A stretch of 64,000 nt of DNA from Promicromonospora sukumoe 327MFSha3.1 (GCF_000385135.1 NZ_ARQM01000010.1:806001-870000); one strand, 5' to 3'. Counted from the stretch's first letter, positions 51,371-61,238 are shown. Numbers and translations are program-made. Notes: generated from the sequence alone by a model not told the origin.

Positions 51371-52333
51371 TCACTTCCCGCGTGCCGCCCGACGACGACG
51401 GCGGGCCTGGGCGGCGCGGTCCTCGGCGTCGCCCAGCTCCTGCTCGACGGCGGCGAGGTCCGCGCGGGCCGCGTCCGCGGCGGTCCGGGCCTCGTCGAGC
51501 GTACGGTGCGCCGCGTCGCGCTCCTCGGTCAGCCGTGTGATCTCGTCGTCCAGGCGGGCCGCCTCGTCCTGCGCGTCGTCTGCGGCGGCCTCGGCCGTGC
51601 GGAGGCGGTCGGCGACGTCGTCGCGGCGCTCCTCCAGGCGGTCCACCTGCGCGGAGGTCTCCTCGACGGCCCGTTCGGCGGCGTCGGCGGTGTCCTCCGG
51701 CTGTTCCTGCCCGGGCGGCTGTTCCTGTTCCGGCTGTTCTTGCTCCGGCTGTTCCTTCGCCGGCTTCGCCGGCGCTTCCGACGTCGCCGCGGGCCGCAGC
51801 GCCACGAGGTCAGCCTCCTCGCCGAGCTCGTCCACGATGCCGAACCCGGCGTGCTGCAGCCCGCGGGCCAGGCGGCCGGCCCGCACGGCCGCGCCGGCGT
51901 CGGCGTCCATGACCGCGGCGGTCAGCGTCTCGGTGAGGCGGTCCAGGACGGCGGCCGACACCGGCCGCCCGTCGACCTCTCCGGCCTGCCGCACCGCGCC
52001 GACCAGGGCCTCGGTGCGTTCCTTGCGCAGGTGGTCCAGCGCCCGGATGCGGGCGCGGTCCCGGTCCTGCGTCGCGGCCCGCAGCTCGTCGCCGACGGCG
52101 GTCAGCGCCGCGACGTCGTCGGGCCGCTCGCGGACCACGTGGTTGATCACCCAGGCCGCGACCGACGGCTTGGGCAGGCGCTTGATCCGCTGCGCGCCGA
52201 CGGCGTCACCGGCGTCGGCGGCCAGGCGGGCGGCGGCGTCGCGGGCGGCGACGAAACCGTCGAGCGGCTGGGTGTAGAGGGCATCGACGGCGGCGTCGAC
52301 GGCTGCGTCGAGGGGTTCCGGCGGCGCTGTCAC
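51371..52333 (-). CDS. Conserved hypothetical coiled-coil protein
   Basis: 320 residues from a GTG at 52333. The first 180 residues are helical with LDGFVAARDAAARLAADAGD and IKRLPKPSVAAWVINHVVRE, a pattern recurring in actinobacterial proteins of unknown function. A Glu/Gln/Pro repeat linker (KEQPEQEQPEQEQ) follows. Then comes a roughly 120-residue coiled coil rich in Arg/Glu/Asp (VDRLEERRDDVADRL onward) ending in a basic RRRRRAARGK that could bind nucleic acid. There is no signal peptide or membrane helix. The upstream MFS gene ends 62 bases away. Function unknown. Confidence 0.75.
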   Translation of the reverse strand: MTAPPEPLDAAVDAAVDALYTQPLDGFVAARDAAARLAADAGDAVGAQRIKRLPKPSVAAWVINHVVRERPDDVAALTAVGDELRAATQDRDRARIRALDHLRKERTEALVGAVRQAGEVDGRPVSAAVLDRLTETLTAAVMDADAGAAVRAGRLARGLQHAGFGIVDELGEEADLVALRPAATSEAPAKPAKEQPEQEQPEQEQPPGQEQPEDTADAAERAVEETSAQVDRLEERRDDVADRLRTAEAAADDAQDEAARLDDEITRLTEERDAAHRTLDEARTAADAARADLAAVEQELGDAEDRAAQARRRRRAARGK

Positions 52334-52395
52334 GGTCTCACCGTGGCACGGGCGCCGTCGTTCCGCCCGGTATTCGTCCTGGGAGCGAGACCGGG

Positions 52396-53652
52396 CTACG
52401 CGGGCGCGCCGCCCCCGGCGCGCCGGTCCTTGTCGGCGCGGCCGGTCCAGTGGCCCACCCAGATCGCGCCGAGCAGGGCCAGCACGCCGATGAGCACGGG
52501 CGCGGCGGCCAGCGGCGCGATCGCCGCGACTGCCGAGACGAGCAGCGGCCCGCCGGTGTTGCCGATGTCGCCGCAGAGCCGCCAGCCGCCGAGGAACTGG
52601 GCGCGGCCCTCCTCGGGCGCGACGTCGGCGCCGAGCGTCATCACGATGCCCGACCCGAGCCCGTTGCCCAGCGCGATGAGCGCCATCACCGCGCCGACGG
52701 TGAGCGCGGAGTCGGCCAGGGGGAGCAGCAGGCAGCCGACGCCGACGGCCACGACCACCGGGACGGCCACCACCCGCCGGCCCTTGGTGTCCAGCAGCCA
52801 GCCGCCGGGCAGGGTGAGCAGGATGTCGATGGTGGCCGCGACCGCGAACAGCAGCGAGACCACCGCGGCGGAGATGTGCACGTGGTCGGCCCACAGGGGC
52901 AGCAGGCCGGTGCGCACGGACCGCGACGCGCCGATGATGATCACGGCCACACCGAGGGTGAGCAGGGTGCGGCGGTGCTCCCACAGCACCGAGCGCACGG
53001 GGAGCGGCACCGTGCCCCGGCGCACCCGGCCGAAGTCGGGCATGCGGAGCACGATCAGCGCCGAGGCGACCGACGCGCAGGCCGCGAGCAGGAAGACCGA
53101 GCGCACCCCGAACAGGTGGATCAGCAGCGCGCCCAGCAGCGGGCCGATCAGGATGCCCAGGCGCATCGACCCGCCCAGCAGCGCCATCCCGCGCGCCCGG
53201 TGGCTGAGCGGCACCGCGTCGATCAGGAACCCTTGCCGTGCCAGCAGGAACGCCGTCCAGCTCATACCGCTCACGAACACGCAGACGCACAGCAGCCAGA
53301 CCGAGGGCACCAGGAACGCGACGATCATCGCCACGGCGTCGACCAGGCCGGCGATCACCAGGGTGCGGCGCTCGCCGAGCCGCGCCACGAGCGCGCCCGA
53401 GGGCAGCGAGTTGGCGAGCTGCCCGATCCCCAGCAGGGCGACGACGAACGCCGCCATCGCCGTGGCCGCGCCCAGGTTGCCGGCGTGGATCGCCAGGACG
53501 GGCATCACCGCGCCGTGGCCGATCGAGCTCACGACGGAGGGCAGGTAGGCGACGACGGCGATGTCACGAAAGCGGAAGTCCCGGTCGTCCCCGGAACCAT
53601 CCGAACCGGGACTGCCTGAACCGGGACCGCCTGAACCGCCGCCGCTCGTCAC
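52396..53652 (-). CDS. Major facilitator superfamily transporter
   Basis: 418 residues with 12 predicted membrane helices. After a Gly/Ser-rich tail the first helix starts IAVVAYLPSVVSSIGHG. The loop 2-3 motif reads GALVARLGERRTLVIAG, matching the MFS GxLaxrxGrr pattern, and a second copy GGWLLDTKGRRVVAVPV occurs after helix 8. It resembles drug or sugar exporters; the substrate is unknown. GTG 53652 is the likely start. It is separated from ilvD by 73 bases on the same strand. Confidence 0.88.
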   Translation of the reverse strand: MTSGGGSGGPGSGSPGSDGSGDDRDFRFRDIAVVAYLPSVVSSIGHGAVMPVLAIHAGNLGAATAMAAFVVALLGIGQLANSLPSGALVARLGERRTLVIAGLVDAVAMIVAFLVPSVWLLCVCVFVSGMSWTAFLLARQGFLIDAVPLSHRARGMALLGGSMRLGILIGPLLGALLIHLFGVRSVFLLAACASVASALIVLRMPDFGRVRRGTVPLPVRSVLWEHRRTLLTLGVAVIIIGASRSVRTGLLPLWADHVHISAAVVSLLFAVAATIDILLTLPGGWLLDTKGRRVVAVPVVVAVGVGCLLLPLADSALTVGAVMALIALGNGLGSGIVMTLGADVAPEEGRAQFLGGWRLCGDIGNTGGPLLVSAVAAIAPLAAAPVLIGVLALLGAIWVGHWTGRADKDRRAGGGAPA

Positions 53653-53725
53653 ATCGCCATCGTGCCAGATAGTTACCTTCGGCAACGACCTGGTCCGCAG
53701 TGTGGGCTTGTCTACCCCAGCACGG

Positions 53726-55435
53726 TCACTCCAGCACAGCGCCCTTCGACGCCGACTGCACCAGCTTCGTGTACTTGGCCAGCACGCCCCGCTGGTAGGA
53801 GTGCGGCAGGGGCGCCCAGCCCGTCGTCCGCGACTCGAGCTCGGCCGGGTCGACCAGCAGGTCGAGCGTCTTGTTCGCGACGTCGAGGCGGATGCGGTCG
53901 CCGTCGCGCACGAAGGCGATGGGTCCGGCGTCGACGGCCTCGGGCGCGATGTGCCCCACGCACAGGCCGGTGGTGCCGCCGGAGAACCGGCCGTCGGTGA
54001 TGAGCAGCACGTCCTTGCCGAGGCCCGCGCCCTTGATGGCGCCGGTGATGGCGAGCATCTCGCGCATGCCCGGCCCGCCCTTGGGCCCCTCGTAGCGGAT
54101 GACGACGACGTCGCCGGCCTGGATCGTGCCGTCCTCCAGGGCGTCGAGCGCACCACGCTCGCGCTCGAACACGCGGGCAGTGCCCTCGAAGACGTCGGAG
54201 TCGAAGCCGGCCGACTTCACGACGGCGCCACCCGGCGCCAGCGACCCGTTCAGGATCGTGATGCCGCCGGTGCGGTGGATCGGGTTGTCCATGGCGCGCA
54301 GGATCTTGCCGTCCGGGTCGGGCGGCGCGATGTCGGCGAGGTTCTCGGCCATGGTGCGGCCGGTGACGGTCAGGGCGTCGCCGTGCAGCAGCCCGGCGTC
54401 GAGCAGCGCCTTCATCACCACGGGCACGCCGCCGATGCGGTCGACGTCGTTCATCACGTACTGCCCGAACGGCTTGAGGTCGCCCAGGTGCGGCACGCGG
54501 TCGGCCACGCGGGAGAAGTCGTCGAGGGTGAGCTCCACCTCGGCCTCGTGCGCGATGGCGAGCAGGTGCAGCACCGCGTTGGTGGACCCGCCGAACGCCA
54601 TGACGACGGCGATCGCGTTCTCGAACGCCTCCTTGGTCAGGATGTCGCGCGCCGTGATGCCCTTGCGCAGCAGGTTCACCACGGCCTCGCCGGACCGGTG
54701 CGCCCACGTGTCACGACGGCGGTCTGCCGCGGGCGGGGCTGCCGAACCGGGCAGCGACATGCCGAGCGCCTCGGCGGCCGACGCCATCGTGTTGGCCGTG
54801 TACATGCCGCCGCACGCGCCCTCGCCGGGGCAGATCGCGCGCTCGATGCGGTCGACGTCCTCCTGGCTCATCAGCCCGCGGGAGCACGCGCCGACCGCCT
54901 CGAAGGCGTCGATGATCGTGACCTGCTTCTCGGTGCCGTCGGTCAGCTTGACCCAGCCGGGCATGATCGAGCCGGCGTAGAGGAACACGCTGGACAGGTC
55001 CAGGCGGGCGGCCGCCATCAGCATGCCGGGCAGCGACTTGTCGCAGCCGGCCAGGAGCACCGAGCCGTCGAGCCGCTCGGCCTGCATCACGGTCTCCACG
55101 GAGTCGGCGATGACCTCGCGGGACACGAGCGAGAAGTGCATGCCCTCGTGGCCCATGGAGATCCCGTCCGAGACGGAGATGGTGCCGAACTCCAGCGGGT
55201 AGCCGCCCGCGGCGTGCACCCCCTCCTTGGAGGCCTTGGCCAGGCGGTCCAGCGACAGGTTGCAGGGCGTGATCTCGTTCCAGGAGCTCGCGACGCCGAT
55301 CTGCGGCTTGGCGAAGTCGTCGTCGCCCAGCCCGACGGCGCGGAGCATGCCGCGCGACGCGGTGGCCTCGAGGCCGTCCGTCACCTGACGGGAGCGGGGC
55401 TTGACGTCGACCGGGGGGTTCTCGTCAGTGGTCAT
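53726..55435 (-). CDS. ilvD: Dihydroxy-acid dehydratase
   Basis: 569 residues, normal length. It catalyses the dehydration of 2,3-dihydroxyisovalerate and its homologue in valine, isoleucine, leucine and pantothenate synthesis. Iron-sulfur ligands are visible in [17 protein letters not shown] (Cys58), [16 protein letters not shown] and [20 protein letters not shown]. The C-terminal half has the ILVD_EDD signatures [11 protein letters not shown] and [22 protein letters not shown]. No other ilv gene is nearby. The ATG at 55435 lies inside the 3' end of the alpha/beta hydrolase gene (11-base overlap), so the two are coupled. Confidence 0.96.
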   Translation of the reverse strand: MTTDENPPVDVKPRSRQVTDGLEATASRGMLRAVGLGDDDFAKPQIGVASSWNEITPCNLSLDRLAKASKEGVHAAGGYPLEFGTISVSDGISMGHEGMHFSLVSREVIADSVETVMQAERLDGSVLLAGCDKSLPGMLMAAARLDLSSVFLYAGSIMPGWVKLTDGTEKQVTIIDAFEAVGACSRGLMSQEDVDRIERAICPGEGACGGMYTANTMASAAEALGMSLPGSAAPPAADRRRDTWAHRSGEAVVNLLRKGITARDILTKEAFENAIAVVMAFGGSTNAVLHLLAIAHEAEVELTLDDFSRVADRVPHLGDLKPFGQYVMNDVDRIGGVPVVMKALLDAGLLHGDALTVTGRTMAENLADIAPPDPDGKILRAMDNPIHRTGGITILNGSLAPGGAVVKSAGFDSDVFEGTARVFERERGALDALEDGTIQAGDVVVIRYEGPKGGPGMREMLAITGAIKGAGLGKDVLLITDGRFSGGTTGLCVGHIAPEAVDAGPIAFVRDGDRIRLDVANKTLDLLVDPAELESRTTGWAPLPHSYQRGVLAKYTKLVQSASKGAVLE

Positions 55436-56231
55436 CCTGCATTGTGCCTCGCGGGGACCGGCCTCGCGCGAGCCAGTCCGAGAGCCGCCGCGTGAACCAG
55501 GCCGCGTGCTGGAGCGGCAGCCCGTGCCCGGCGCCCGGGACCACCTCGAGCTCCGACGACGGCAGCCGGCGGTGCAGCTCGCGCATCCCGCGCACGAGGG
55601 CGCGCGGTTCGGCGGCGCCGGCCAGCAGCAGCGCCTCGCCGGGAAACCGCGCCCACGTCTCGGGGATGCGGAATGCCGCGTTGGCCGACGTCATCGCGAC
55701 CAGGTCCGCCGCCGAGAGCGACCGGGCGGTGCGGAGGTAGTCGTCGAACATCGCGTCGTCGACGTACAGGGCCTTCGCCTGGAGGCGCGCGAACCAGCGC
55801 TGCCCGCCGAGCGGAGCCGCCGCGCGGACCAGTCCTGCGCTCAGGAAGGGCAACGGCATCGGTTCGGTCAACGCACTGACGACGACGGCGCGCGCGACCA
55901 GGTCGGGGTGCGCGGCGGCGAGCGAGAGGGCGAGCTGGGCGCCGAACGAGAAGCCGACCACGGTGGTTCCGGGGACGCCGGCTGTCCCAGCGGGAACCGG
56001 CGCGACCTCGCGGAGCAGGCCCGCGAGGTCCGCGACGATCTCGCCCGGGGAGCCGAACGGCACCCCGGCGCTGTGGTCGTGGCCGGGCAGGTCCGGCGTG
56101 ATCACGCGGTACCGCTCGCGCAGGGCGGGCACCTGGTCGCGCCACATCCAGGCGCCCGTTCCGCCGCCGTGCAGCAGCAGCACCACGGGGGCATCGCTCG
56201 GTCCGGACTCCGTCCACCACAGTGCCGTCAC
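55425..56231 (-). CDS. Alpha/beta hydrolase
   Basis: 268 residues from a GTG at 56231. The oxyanion loop is [13 protein letters not shown], the lid region follows [13 protein letters not shown], and the nucleophile elbow is [13 protein letters not shown] with Ser95. The catalytic His is in [12 protein letters not shown] near the C-terminus, and the acid is probably in the preceding strand. Substrate unknown. It overlaps ilvD by 11 bases, which is unusual for an amino-acid gene and suggests co-expression by convenience rather than a shared pathway. It is divergent from the aldo/keto reductase gene across about 150 bases. Confidence 0.87.
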   Translation of the reverse strand: MTALWWTESGPSDAPVVLLLHGGGTGAWMWRDQVPALRERYRVITPDLPGHDHSAGVPFGSPGEIVADLAGLLREVAPVPAGTAGVPGTTVVGFSFGAQLALSLAAAHPDLVARAVVVSALTEPMPLPFLSAGLVRAAAPLGGQRWFARLQAKALYVDDAMFDDYLRTARSLSAADLVAMTSANAAFRIPETWARFPGEALLLAGAAEPRALVRGMRELHRRLPSSELEVVPGAGHGLPLQHAAWFTRRLSDWLARGRSPRGTMQDDH

Positions 56232-56318
56232 GCGGCGAGCGTACCGGGGCCGCGCAGCGGGGCCCTTGCGCCCAGGTCGGTCCAGCAGGCGCCGTTCCAC
56301 CCGAGGGTCGTTCGGTGC

Positions 56319-56332
56319 TATACATCTGATGT
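56319..56332 (+). promoter_or_regulatory. Promoter and GntR-type operator of the aldo/keto reductase gene
   Basis: TATACA (56319-56324) is a good -10. The overlapping ACATCTGATGT (56322-56332) carries the CATCYGATG core also found at 57514 and 63357. A repressor bound here would block the -10 and the predicted start site. Confidence 0.6.
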
Positions 56333-56384
56333 TTCGCCGACGACGTCGCCGGCGATGTCGCCCGCTCGTCGAAGAGGACACCGC

Positions 56385-57389
56385 ATGCAGACCACCATGC
56401 CGACCACCGAGGTGCGCGCCACCGGGGTCCGGCTCACCACGCTCGGCCTGGGCGCCGCCCCCGCCGGCAACCTGTACCGCGCGACCACGGACGACGAGGC
56501 GCACGCCACGTTCCAGGCCGCGTGGGACGCCGGCATCCGGTACTTCGACACCGCGCCCCACTACGGCCTCGGCCTGTCCGAGCGCCGCCTCGGCGCGTAC
56601 CTGCGCACCCGGCCCCGCGACGAGCTCGTGATCTCCACCAAGGTCGGACGACTGCTGGTCGACTCGCCCGAGACCGCCGACCGGCGGGACCCCGAGATGT
56701 TCGACGTGCCCGCCGCCGCACGCCGGGTCTGGGACTTCTCCCGCGACGGCGTGCTCGCCTCCGTCGAGGCCAGCCTGGAGCGCACCGGACTGGACCGGAT
56801 CGACGTCGCCTACCTGCACGACCCCGACGAGCACTGGGCGCAGGCGGCCCACGAGGCCCTGCCCGCGCTCGTCGAGCTGCGCGACCAGGGCGTGGTCGGC
56901 GCGATCGGCGCGGGCATGAACCAGTCCGCCATGCTGACCCGGTTCGTGCGCGAGACCGACGTCGACGTCGTCATGTGCGCCGGACGGTTCACGCTCCTGG
57001 AGCAGCCCGCGCTGGCCGACCTGCTGCCCGCCGCGGCCGAGCGTGGCGTCGCCGTCGTCGCGGCCGCCGTCTACAACTCGGGGCTGCTGGCGCAGGACCG
57101 GCCGCCGTCGGACGCGACCTACGACTACGCGCCCGTCGCCGCCGGCCCGCTGGAACGCGCCCGCCGGATCGCCGCGGTGTGCGAGGACCACGGCGTCACC
57201 CTGCCGCAGGCGGCGCTCGCCTACGTGCGTACCCACCCGGCAGTGGTGAGCACCGTCGTGGGGCTCGGCGCGCCCGAGCACGCGGTGCAGGCCGCGGAGC
57301 GGGCCGCCGTCGCGGTGCCGGGGGAGCTGTGGCAGGCGCTCGCGGACGCCGGGCTGCTCGCGCCGGAGGCGGTGCCGACGTCGGGCTGA
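56385..57389 (+). CDS. Aldo/keto reductase (L-fucose/aldose 1-dehydrogenase-like)
   Basis: 334 residues, TIM-barrel AKR. The catalytic tetrad is visible: Asp55 and Tyr60 (YFDTAPHYG), Lys86 (VISTKVGR) and His145 (AYLHDPDEHW). GLGLSERRLGAYL and VVMCAGRFTLLEQPALADLL place it with D-threo-aldose/L-fucose 1-dehydrogenases, which oxidise L-fucose or similar sugars to the lactone using NAD(P). The nearby sugar importer and L-fuconate dehydratase, all under the same operator motif, support L-fucose or a stereochemical relative. GAAGAGGA precedes the ATG. The last codons are part of a triple repeat. Confidence 0.87.
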   Translation: MQTTMPTTEVRATGVRLTTLGLGAAPAGNLYRATTDDEAHATFQAAWDAGIRYFDTAPHYGLGLSERRLGAYLRTRPRDELVISTKVGRLLVDSPETADRRDPEMFDVPAAARRVWDFSRDGVLASVEASLERTGLDRIDVAYLHDPDEHWAQAAHEALPALVELRDQGVVGAIGAGMNQSAMLTRFVRETDVDVVMCAGRFTLLEQPALADLLPAAAERGVAVVAAAVYNSGLLAQDRPPSDATYDYAPVAAGPLERARRIAAVCEDHGVTLPQAALAYVRTHPAVVSTVVGLGAPEHAVQAAERAAVAVPGELWQALADAGLLAPEAVPTSG

Positions 57390-57427
57390 GGCGCCGACGT
57401 CGGGCTGACGGTGCCGACGTCGGGCTG
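57374..57427 (+). repeat. Triple repeat covering the aldo/keto reductase stop codon
   Basis: GCCGACGTCGGGCTG occurs at 57374-57388, 57393-57407 and 57413-57427. The first copy encodes the last residues (VPTSG and stop). The other two are non-coding echoes. A CCTCAT/ATGAGG hairpin at 57458-57476 may terminate the gene. Confidence 0.88.
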
Positions 57428-57513
57428 CCGCACGCCAAACGTCCGATCTATCTCCTCCCTCATGGGCTGAATGAGGCAAATTCGCAGGGAATCTGCCGTA
57501 GGGCCTTGAGATG

Positions 57514-57522
57514 CATCTGATG
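57514..57522. promoter_or_regulatory. GntR-type operator upstream of the sugar importer operon
   Basis: CATCTGATG within TGCATCTGATGTCT, 85 bases before the importer ATPase start. It is the same core as at 56323 and 63357. No clear -10/-35 pair could be placed around it. Confidence 0.55.
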
Positions 57523-57528
57523 TCTGCG

Positions 57529-57584
57529 GTTGAATGCCAGAAGTTGAACGTCAGACGTTGGATGCCTGAGGTTGGATCTGTGTC
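57529..57584 (+). repeat. Four degenerate 14-bp tandem repeats in the importer leader
   Basis: GTTGAATGCCAGAA, GTTGAACGTCAGAC, GTTGGATGCCTGAG and GTTGGATCTGTGTC follow one another exactly between the operator and the ribosome binding site. The second and third create the palindrome AACGTCAGACGTT (57547-57559). Iterated sites for a second regulator are possible. Confidence 0.82.
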
Positions 57585-57606
57585 GCACGTACGCAAGGGA
57601 GCTCAC

Positions 57607-59172
57607 GTGACGGACGGCCCCGCACTTCTCCGTGCCACGGGGATCAGCAAGTCCTTCCCCGGGGTCCGCGCGCTCGACGACGTCCACCTCGACCTGCGGC
57701 CCGGCGAGGTGCTCGCGCTGGTGGGCGAGAACGGGGCGGGCAAGTCGACGCTCCTCAAGCTGCTCTCCGGCATCTACCGGCCCGACGCCGGGACCATGGA
57801 GCTCGACGGCGCGCCGATGAGCCCCGCCGGGCCGCGCCAGGCCAACGAGCTCGGCATCAGCGTGATCCACCAGGAGTTCCACCTGATGCCCGACCTGACG
57901 GTCGCGCAGAACATCTTCATCGGCCGCGAGCCCCGGCGCGCGGGCCTGATCCGCGACGACGAGCTGGAGCGGCGCGCCGCCGCGCTGTTCGAGCGGCTCG
58001 GCATCCCGCTGGACCCGCGCCAGCCCGTGTCCCACCTGAGCGTCGCGGGCCAGCAGATGGTCGAGATCGCCAAGGCGCTGTCGTTCGACGCGCGGGTGCT
58101 GATCATGGACGAGCCGACGGCGGCGCTCACTGAGACCGAGGTGGCGACGCTCTTCCGGATCGTGCGCGACTTCGTCTCGCCGCGCACCGGCGTCATCTAC
58201 GTCTCGCACCGGATGGAGGAGATCAAGGAGATCTCCGACCGGATCACGGTGCTGCGGGACGGCCGGTACGTGGACACGCTGCCGACGGCGACCACCGAGA
58301 CGCGGGAGGTCATCGCCGCGATGGTGGGGCGGCAGCTCGAGACGGGGGTGCGGCCGGGGCCGCCGGATCCCGGGGCTTCCGACGGCGGCTCGGGACGCGA
58401 CGGCTCAGGACATGACACCGTGCTCGCCGTCCGCGGGCTCAGCACCCGCGCGCTGCTCAAGGACGTGTCCTTCGAGCTGCGCCGCGGCGAGATCCTGGGC
58501 TTCGCGGGCCTGATGGGCGCCGGCCGCACCGAGGTGGCGCGGGCGATCATCGGGGCGGACCGGTCGACCGGCGTCGTCGAGGTGAACGGCCGGCCGGTCA
58601 CCGTCCGCAGCCCCGCCGACGCCGTCCGCCACGGGATCGGCTACCTCTCGGAAGACCGGAAGCGCTACGGCCTGCTGCTCGACCAGGACGTGGTGCGCAA
58701 CGTGATGCTGTCCTCGCTGCCGGGGCTGACGCGCGGCGGGTTCGTGCGCGACGCCGACGGGCGCCACGTCGCCAAGGAGATGGTGGACCGGCTCTCGATC
58801 CGGACGCCGTCGGTCGCCCAGCGCACCAAGAACCTGTCGGGCGGCAACCAGCAGAAGGTGGTGCTGGCCAAGTGGCTGGTGCGGGACTGCGACGTGCTGA
58901 TCGTCGACGAGCCGACGCGCGGCATCGACGTCGGCGCCAAGGACGAGATCTACACGCTGCTCACGGCGCTGGCCGCGCAGGGCAAGTCGATCATCGTCAT
59001 CTCGTCGGAGCTGCCGGAGGTGCTGCGGCTGGCCGACCGGATCGTCGTCATGTGCGAGGGCCGGGTCACCGGGACGCTCGCCAACGCCGACGCCGACCAG
59101 CACCAGATCATGGAGCTCGCGACGCGGTTCGGTGCGGACCGCTCGCTCGTCACGACCGGAGACCCGGAATGA
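57607..59172 (+). CDS. RbsA/MglA-type sugar ABC transporter ATP-binding protein
   Basis: 521 residues with two ABC domains in one chain. Domain 1 has an intact Walker A, GENGAGKST (40-48), signature LSVAGQQMVEIAK and Walker B VLIMDEPTAAL. Domain 2 has the degenerate Walker A GLMGAGRTE (302-310) and signature LSGGNQQKVVLAKWL, as is normal in RbsA-like proteins. It energises the permease and binding protein encoded just downstream. GTG 57607 follows AAGGGAG by 4 bases. From the regulon context the sugar is probably L-fucose or a related deoxy or aldose sugar. Confidence 0.94.
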   Translation: MTDGPALLRATGISKSFPGVRALDDVHLDLRPGEVLALVGENGAGKSTLLKLLSGIYRPDAGTMELDGAPMSPAGPRQANELGISVIHQEFHLMPDLTVAQNIFIGREPRRAGLIRDDELERRAAALFERLGIPLDPRQPVSHLSVAGQQMVEIAKALSFDARVLIMDEPTAALTETEVATLFRIVRDFVSPRTGVIYVSHRMEEIKEISDRITVLRDGRYVDTLPTATTETREVIAAMVGRQLETGVRPGPPDPGASDGGSGRDGSGHDTVLAVRGLSTRALLKDVSFELRRGEILGFAGLMGAGRTEVARAIIGADRSTGVVEVNGRPVTVRSPADAVRHGIGYLSEDRKRYGLLLDQDVVRNVMLSSLPGLTRGGFVRDADGRHVAKEMVDRLSIRTPSVAQRTKNLSGGNQQKVVLAKWLVRDCDVLIVDEPTRGIDVGAKDEIYTLLTALAAQGKSIIVISSELPEVLRLADRIVVMCEGRVTGTLANADADQHQIMELATRFGADRSLVTTGDPE

Positions 59173-59185
59173 CTGGAGACGCACG

Positions 59186-60175
59186 ATGACGACGTCAGGC
59201 ACAACCACGGCCCCGCGACGCACCATCTCGTTCGGGAACCGGCAGCAGCTCCAGCAGCTCCTCGCCTTCGGCGGGCTGGTGGTCATCTTCGTGTTCTTCT
59301 CGGTGGCCAGCCCGTACTTCCTGGACTGGGCCAACGTGAAGGGCATCCTGCTGGCCACGGCCGTCACCGGGATCATGGCGCTGGGAGCCACGCTCGTCAT
59401 CGCGACGGGCGGCATCGACCTGTCCGTGGGCACCGGCATGACGCTGTGCTCGGTGATGACCGGCGTCTTCCTGGCCAACCTCGGCCTGCCGCTCGTGGTC
59501 GGGGTGCTGGGCGGGCTCGCGATCGGGGCGCTGATCGGCCTGCTCAACGGCCTGAACGTCGCCTACCTGCGGCTGCCGCCGTTCATCGCGACCCTCGCGA
59601 TGATGATGGTGGCGCAGGGGCTCTCGCTGGTCATCTCGGGCACCAAGCCCATCTACTTCAGCGACGTCGCCGGGTTCGGCCAGCTCGCCGGCGGCGAGCT
59701 GCTGCCGGGGCTGCCCAACGCCGTCCTGATCTTCTTCGTGGCCGCCGTGCTCGCGGGCGTGACGCTGAGCAAGACGCTCACCGGGCGCTACGCGCTGTCC
59801 ATCGGCTCCAACGAGGAGGCCACCGCGATCTCCGGTGTCGACGTGCGGCGCTGGAAGGTGGTCATCTACGTCGTCGCCGGGCTGTTCACCGGCCTGGCCG
59901 GCGTCGTCATGGCGTCCCGGCTCAACTCCGCGCAGCCCGGGCTCGGGCTCGGGTACGAGCTGGAGGCCATCGCCGCCGTCGTCATCGGCGGCACCTCGCT
60001 GCGCGGCGGCAAGGCGACGATCCTCGGCACCGTGATCGGCGCGCTGATCATGGCGACGCTGACCAACGGCCTGCGGATCATGTCGATCCCACAGGAGTGG
60101 CAGAAGGTCGCCGTCGGGATCGTGATCGTGCTCGCCGTGTACGCCGACATGCTGCGGCGCGGCAAGGAAGCCTGA
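59186..60175 (+). CDS. RbsC-type sugar ABC permease
   Basis: 329 residues with eight to ten membrane helices. GATLVIATGGIDLSVGTGMT and NGLNVAYLRLPPFIATLAMM are the RbsC-family signatures, with IGSNEEATAISGVDVRRWKV in the coupling region and AVVIGGTSLRGGKATILGTV near the end. It forms the channel of the importer. The start ATG is 13 bases after the ATPase stop, with CTGGAG upstream. Confidence 0.94.
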   Translation: MTTSGTTTAPRRTISFGNRQQLQQLLAFGGLVVIFVFFSVASPYFLDWANVKGILLATAVTGIMALGATLVIATGGIDLSVGTGMTLCSVMTGVFLANLGLPLVVGVLGGLAIGALIGLLNGLNVAYLRLPPFIATLAMMMVAQGLSLVISGTKPIYFSDVAGFGQLAGGELLPGLPNAVLIFFVAAVLAGVTLSKTLTGRYALSIGSNEEATAISGVDVRRWKVVIYVVAGLFTGLAGVVMASRLNSAQPGLGLGYELEAIAAVVIGGTSLRGGKATILGTVIGALIMATLTNGLRIMSIPQEWQKVAVGIVIVLAVYADMLRRGKEA

Positions 60176-60190
60176 CCGACCGACCGACCG

Positions 60191-60222
60191 ACCACAGTTC
60201 TCACCGACCACAGTTCTCACCG
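60191..60222 (+). repeat. Exact 16-bp duplication between permease and binding-protein genes
   Basis: ACCACAGTTCTCACCG occurs at 60191-60206 and 60207-60222, preceded by a (CGAC)n run at 60177-60190. It fills the 70-base gap before the binding-protein ribosome binding site (AAGGAG). Confidence 0.88.
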
Positions 60223-60245
60223 ACCATCGAAGGAGCTGGACCCGG

Positions 60246-61238
60246 ATGAACAGCAGCACACCACGCAGGCGCCTGGTGGCGCTCGCCGCCACCGCCTCCG
60301 TGACCGCCCTCGTCCTCGCCCTCGGGGCGTGCTCCTCGGGCTCGGGCGGCGCGGCCCCCGGGACGGGCGACAAGCCGTACGTCGCCCTGGTCTCCAAGGG
60401 CTTCCAGCACCAGTTCTGGCAGGCGGTCAAGCAGGGCGCCGACGACGCCGCGGCCGAGCTCGACGTCGAGGTCACCTTCGAGGGACCCGAGACGGAGACG
60501 GAGGTCGAGAAGCAGCTCACCATGCTGCAGACGGCCCTGGACAAGAGCCCGGACGCGATCGGCTACGCGGCGCTGGACTCCGAGGCGTCGATCCCGATGA
60601 TGACGGACGCGCAGTCGCGCGGGATCCCGGTCATCGCGTTCGACTCGGGCGTCGACTCGGACGTGCCGGTGACCACGGTGTCCACCGACAACCTCGCGGC
60701 GTCGGCCGAGGCGGCCAAGCACATGGCCGAGCTGGTGGGCAGCGGCAAGATCGCGATCGTCGGGCACGACCAGACGTCGCAGACCGGGCAGCAGCGCGTC
60801 GAGGGGTTCACGCAGTACATCGCGGAGAACGCGCCGGACATCGAGATCGTCGACACGCAGTACGCCGCGGGCGACCAGCTCAAGTCCGCCGACGCCGCCA
60901 AGGCGATCATGCAGGCGCACCCCGACCTCAAGGGCATCTACGGCACGAACGAGGGGTCGGCGATCGGCGTCGTCAAGGCCGTGCAGGAGTCCGGCCGGGC
61001 TGGTGAGCTGACCGTGATCGGCTTCGACTCGGGCAAGGCACAGACCGACGCGATCCGCGACGGCCTGATGGCCGGGGCGATCACGCAGGACCCGATCAAG
61101 ATGGGCTACGAGACGGTGAAGGCCGCCGTCGCCGCGATCGACGGCGAGGAGGTCGAGCCCGTCATCGACTCCGGCTTCTACTGGTACGACGAGACCAACA
61201 TCGACGACGAGGAGATCGCCGCGGTCCTGTACGAGTAG
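60246..61238 (+). CDS. Sugar-binding lipoprotein of the RbsABC-type importer
   Basis: 330 residues. The signal peptide ends in lipobox LALGAC (Cys near residue 29), then a Ser/Gly linker. The periplasmic-binding protein type 1 domain carries YVALVSKGFQHQFWQAVKQG, DAIGYAALDSEASIPMMTDA, IPVIAFDSGVDSDVPVTTVS and GIYGTNEGSAIGVVKAVQES. Aromatic residues near the start (FQHQFW) and Asp in FDSGVDS are the usual sugar contacts. AAGGAG lies 8 bases before the ATG. The last five codons are duplicated immediately after the stop. Confidence 0.93.
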   Translation: MNSSTPRRRLVALAATASVTALVLALGACSSGSGGAAPGTGDKPYVALVSKGFQHQFWQAVKQGADDAAAELDVEVTFEGPETETEVEKQLTMLQTALDKSPDAIGYAALDSEASIPMMTDAQSRGIPVIAFDSGVDSDVPVTTVSTDNLAASAEAAKHMAELVGSGKIAIVGHDQTSQTGQQRVEGFTQYIAENAPDIEIVDTQYAAGDQLKSADAAKAIMQAHPDLKGIYGTNEGSAIGVVKAVQESGRAGELTVIGFDSGKAQTDAIRDGLMAGAITQDPIKMGYETVKAAVAAIDGEEVEPVIDSGFYWYDETNIDDEEIAAVLYE

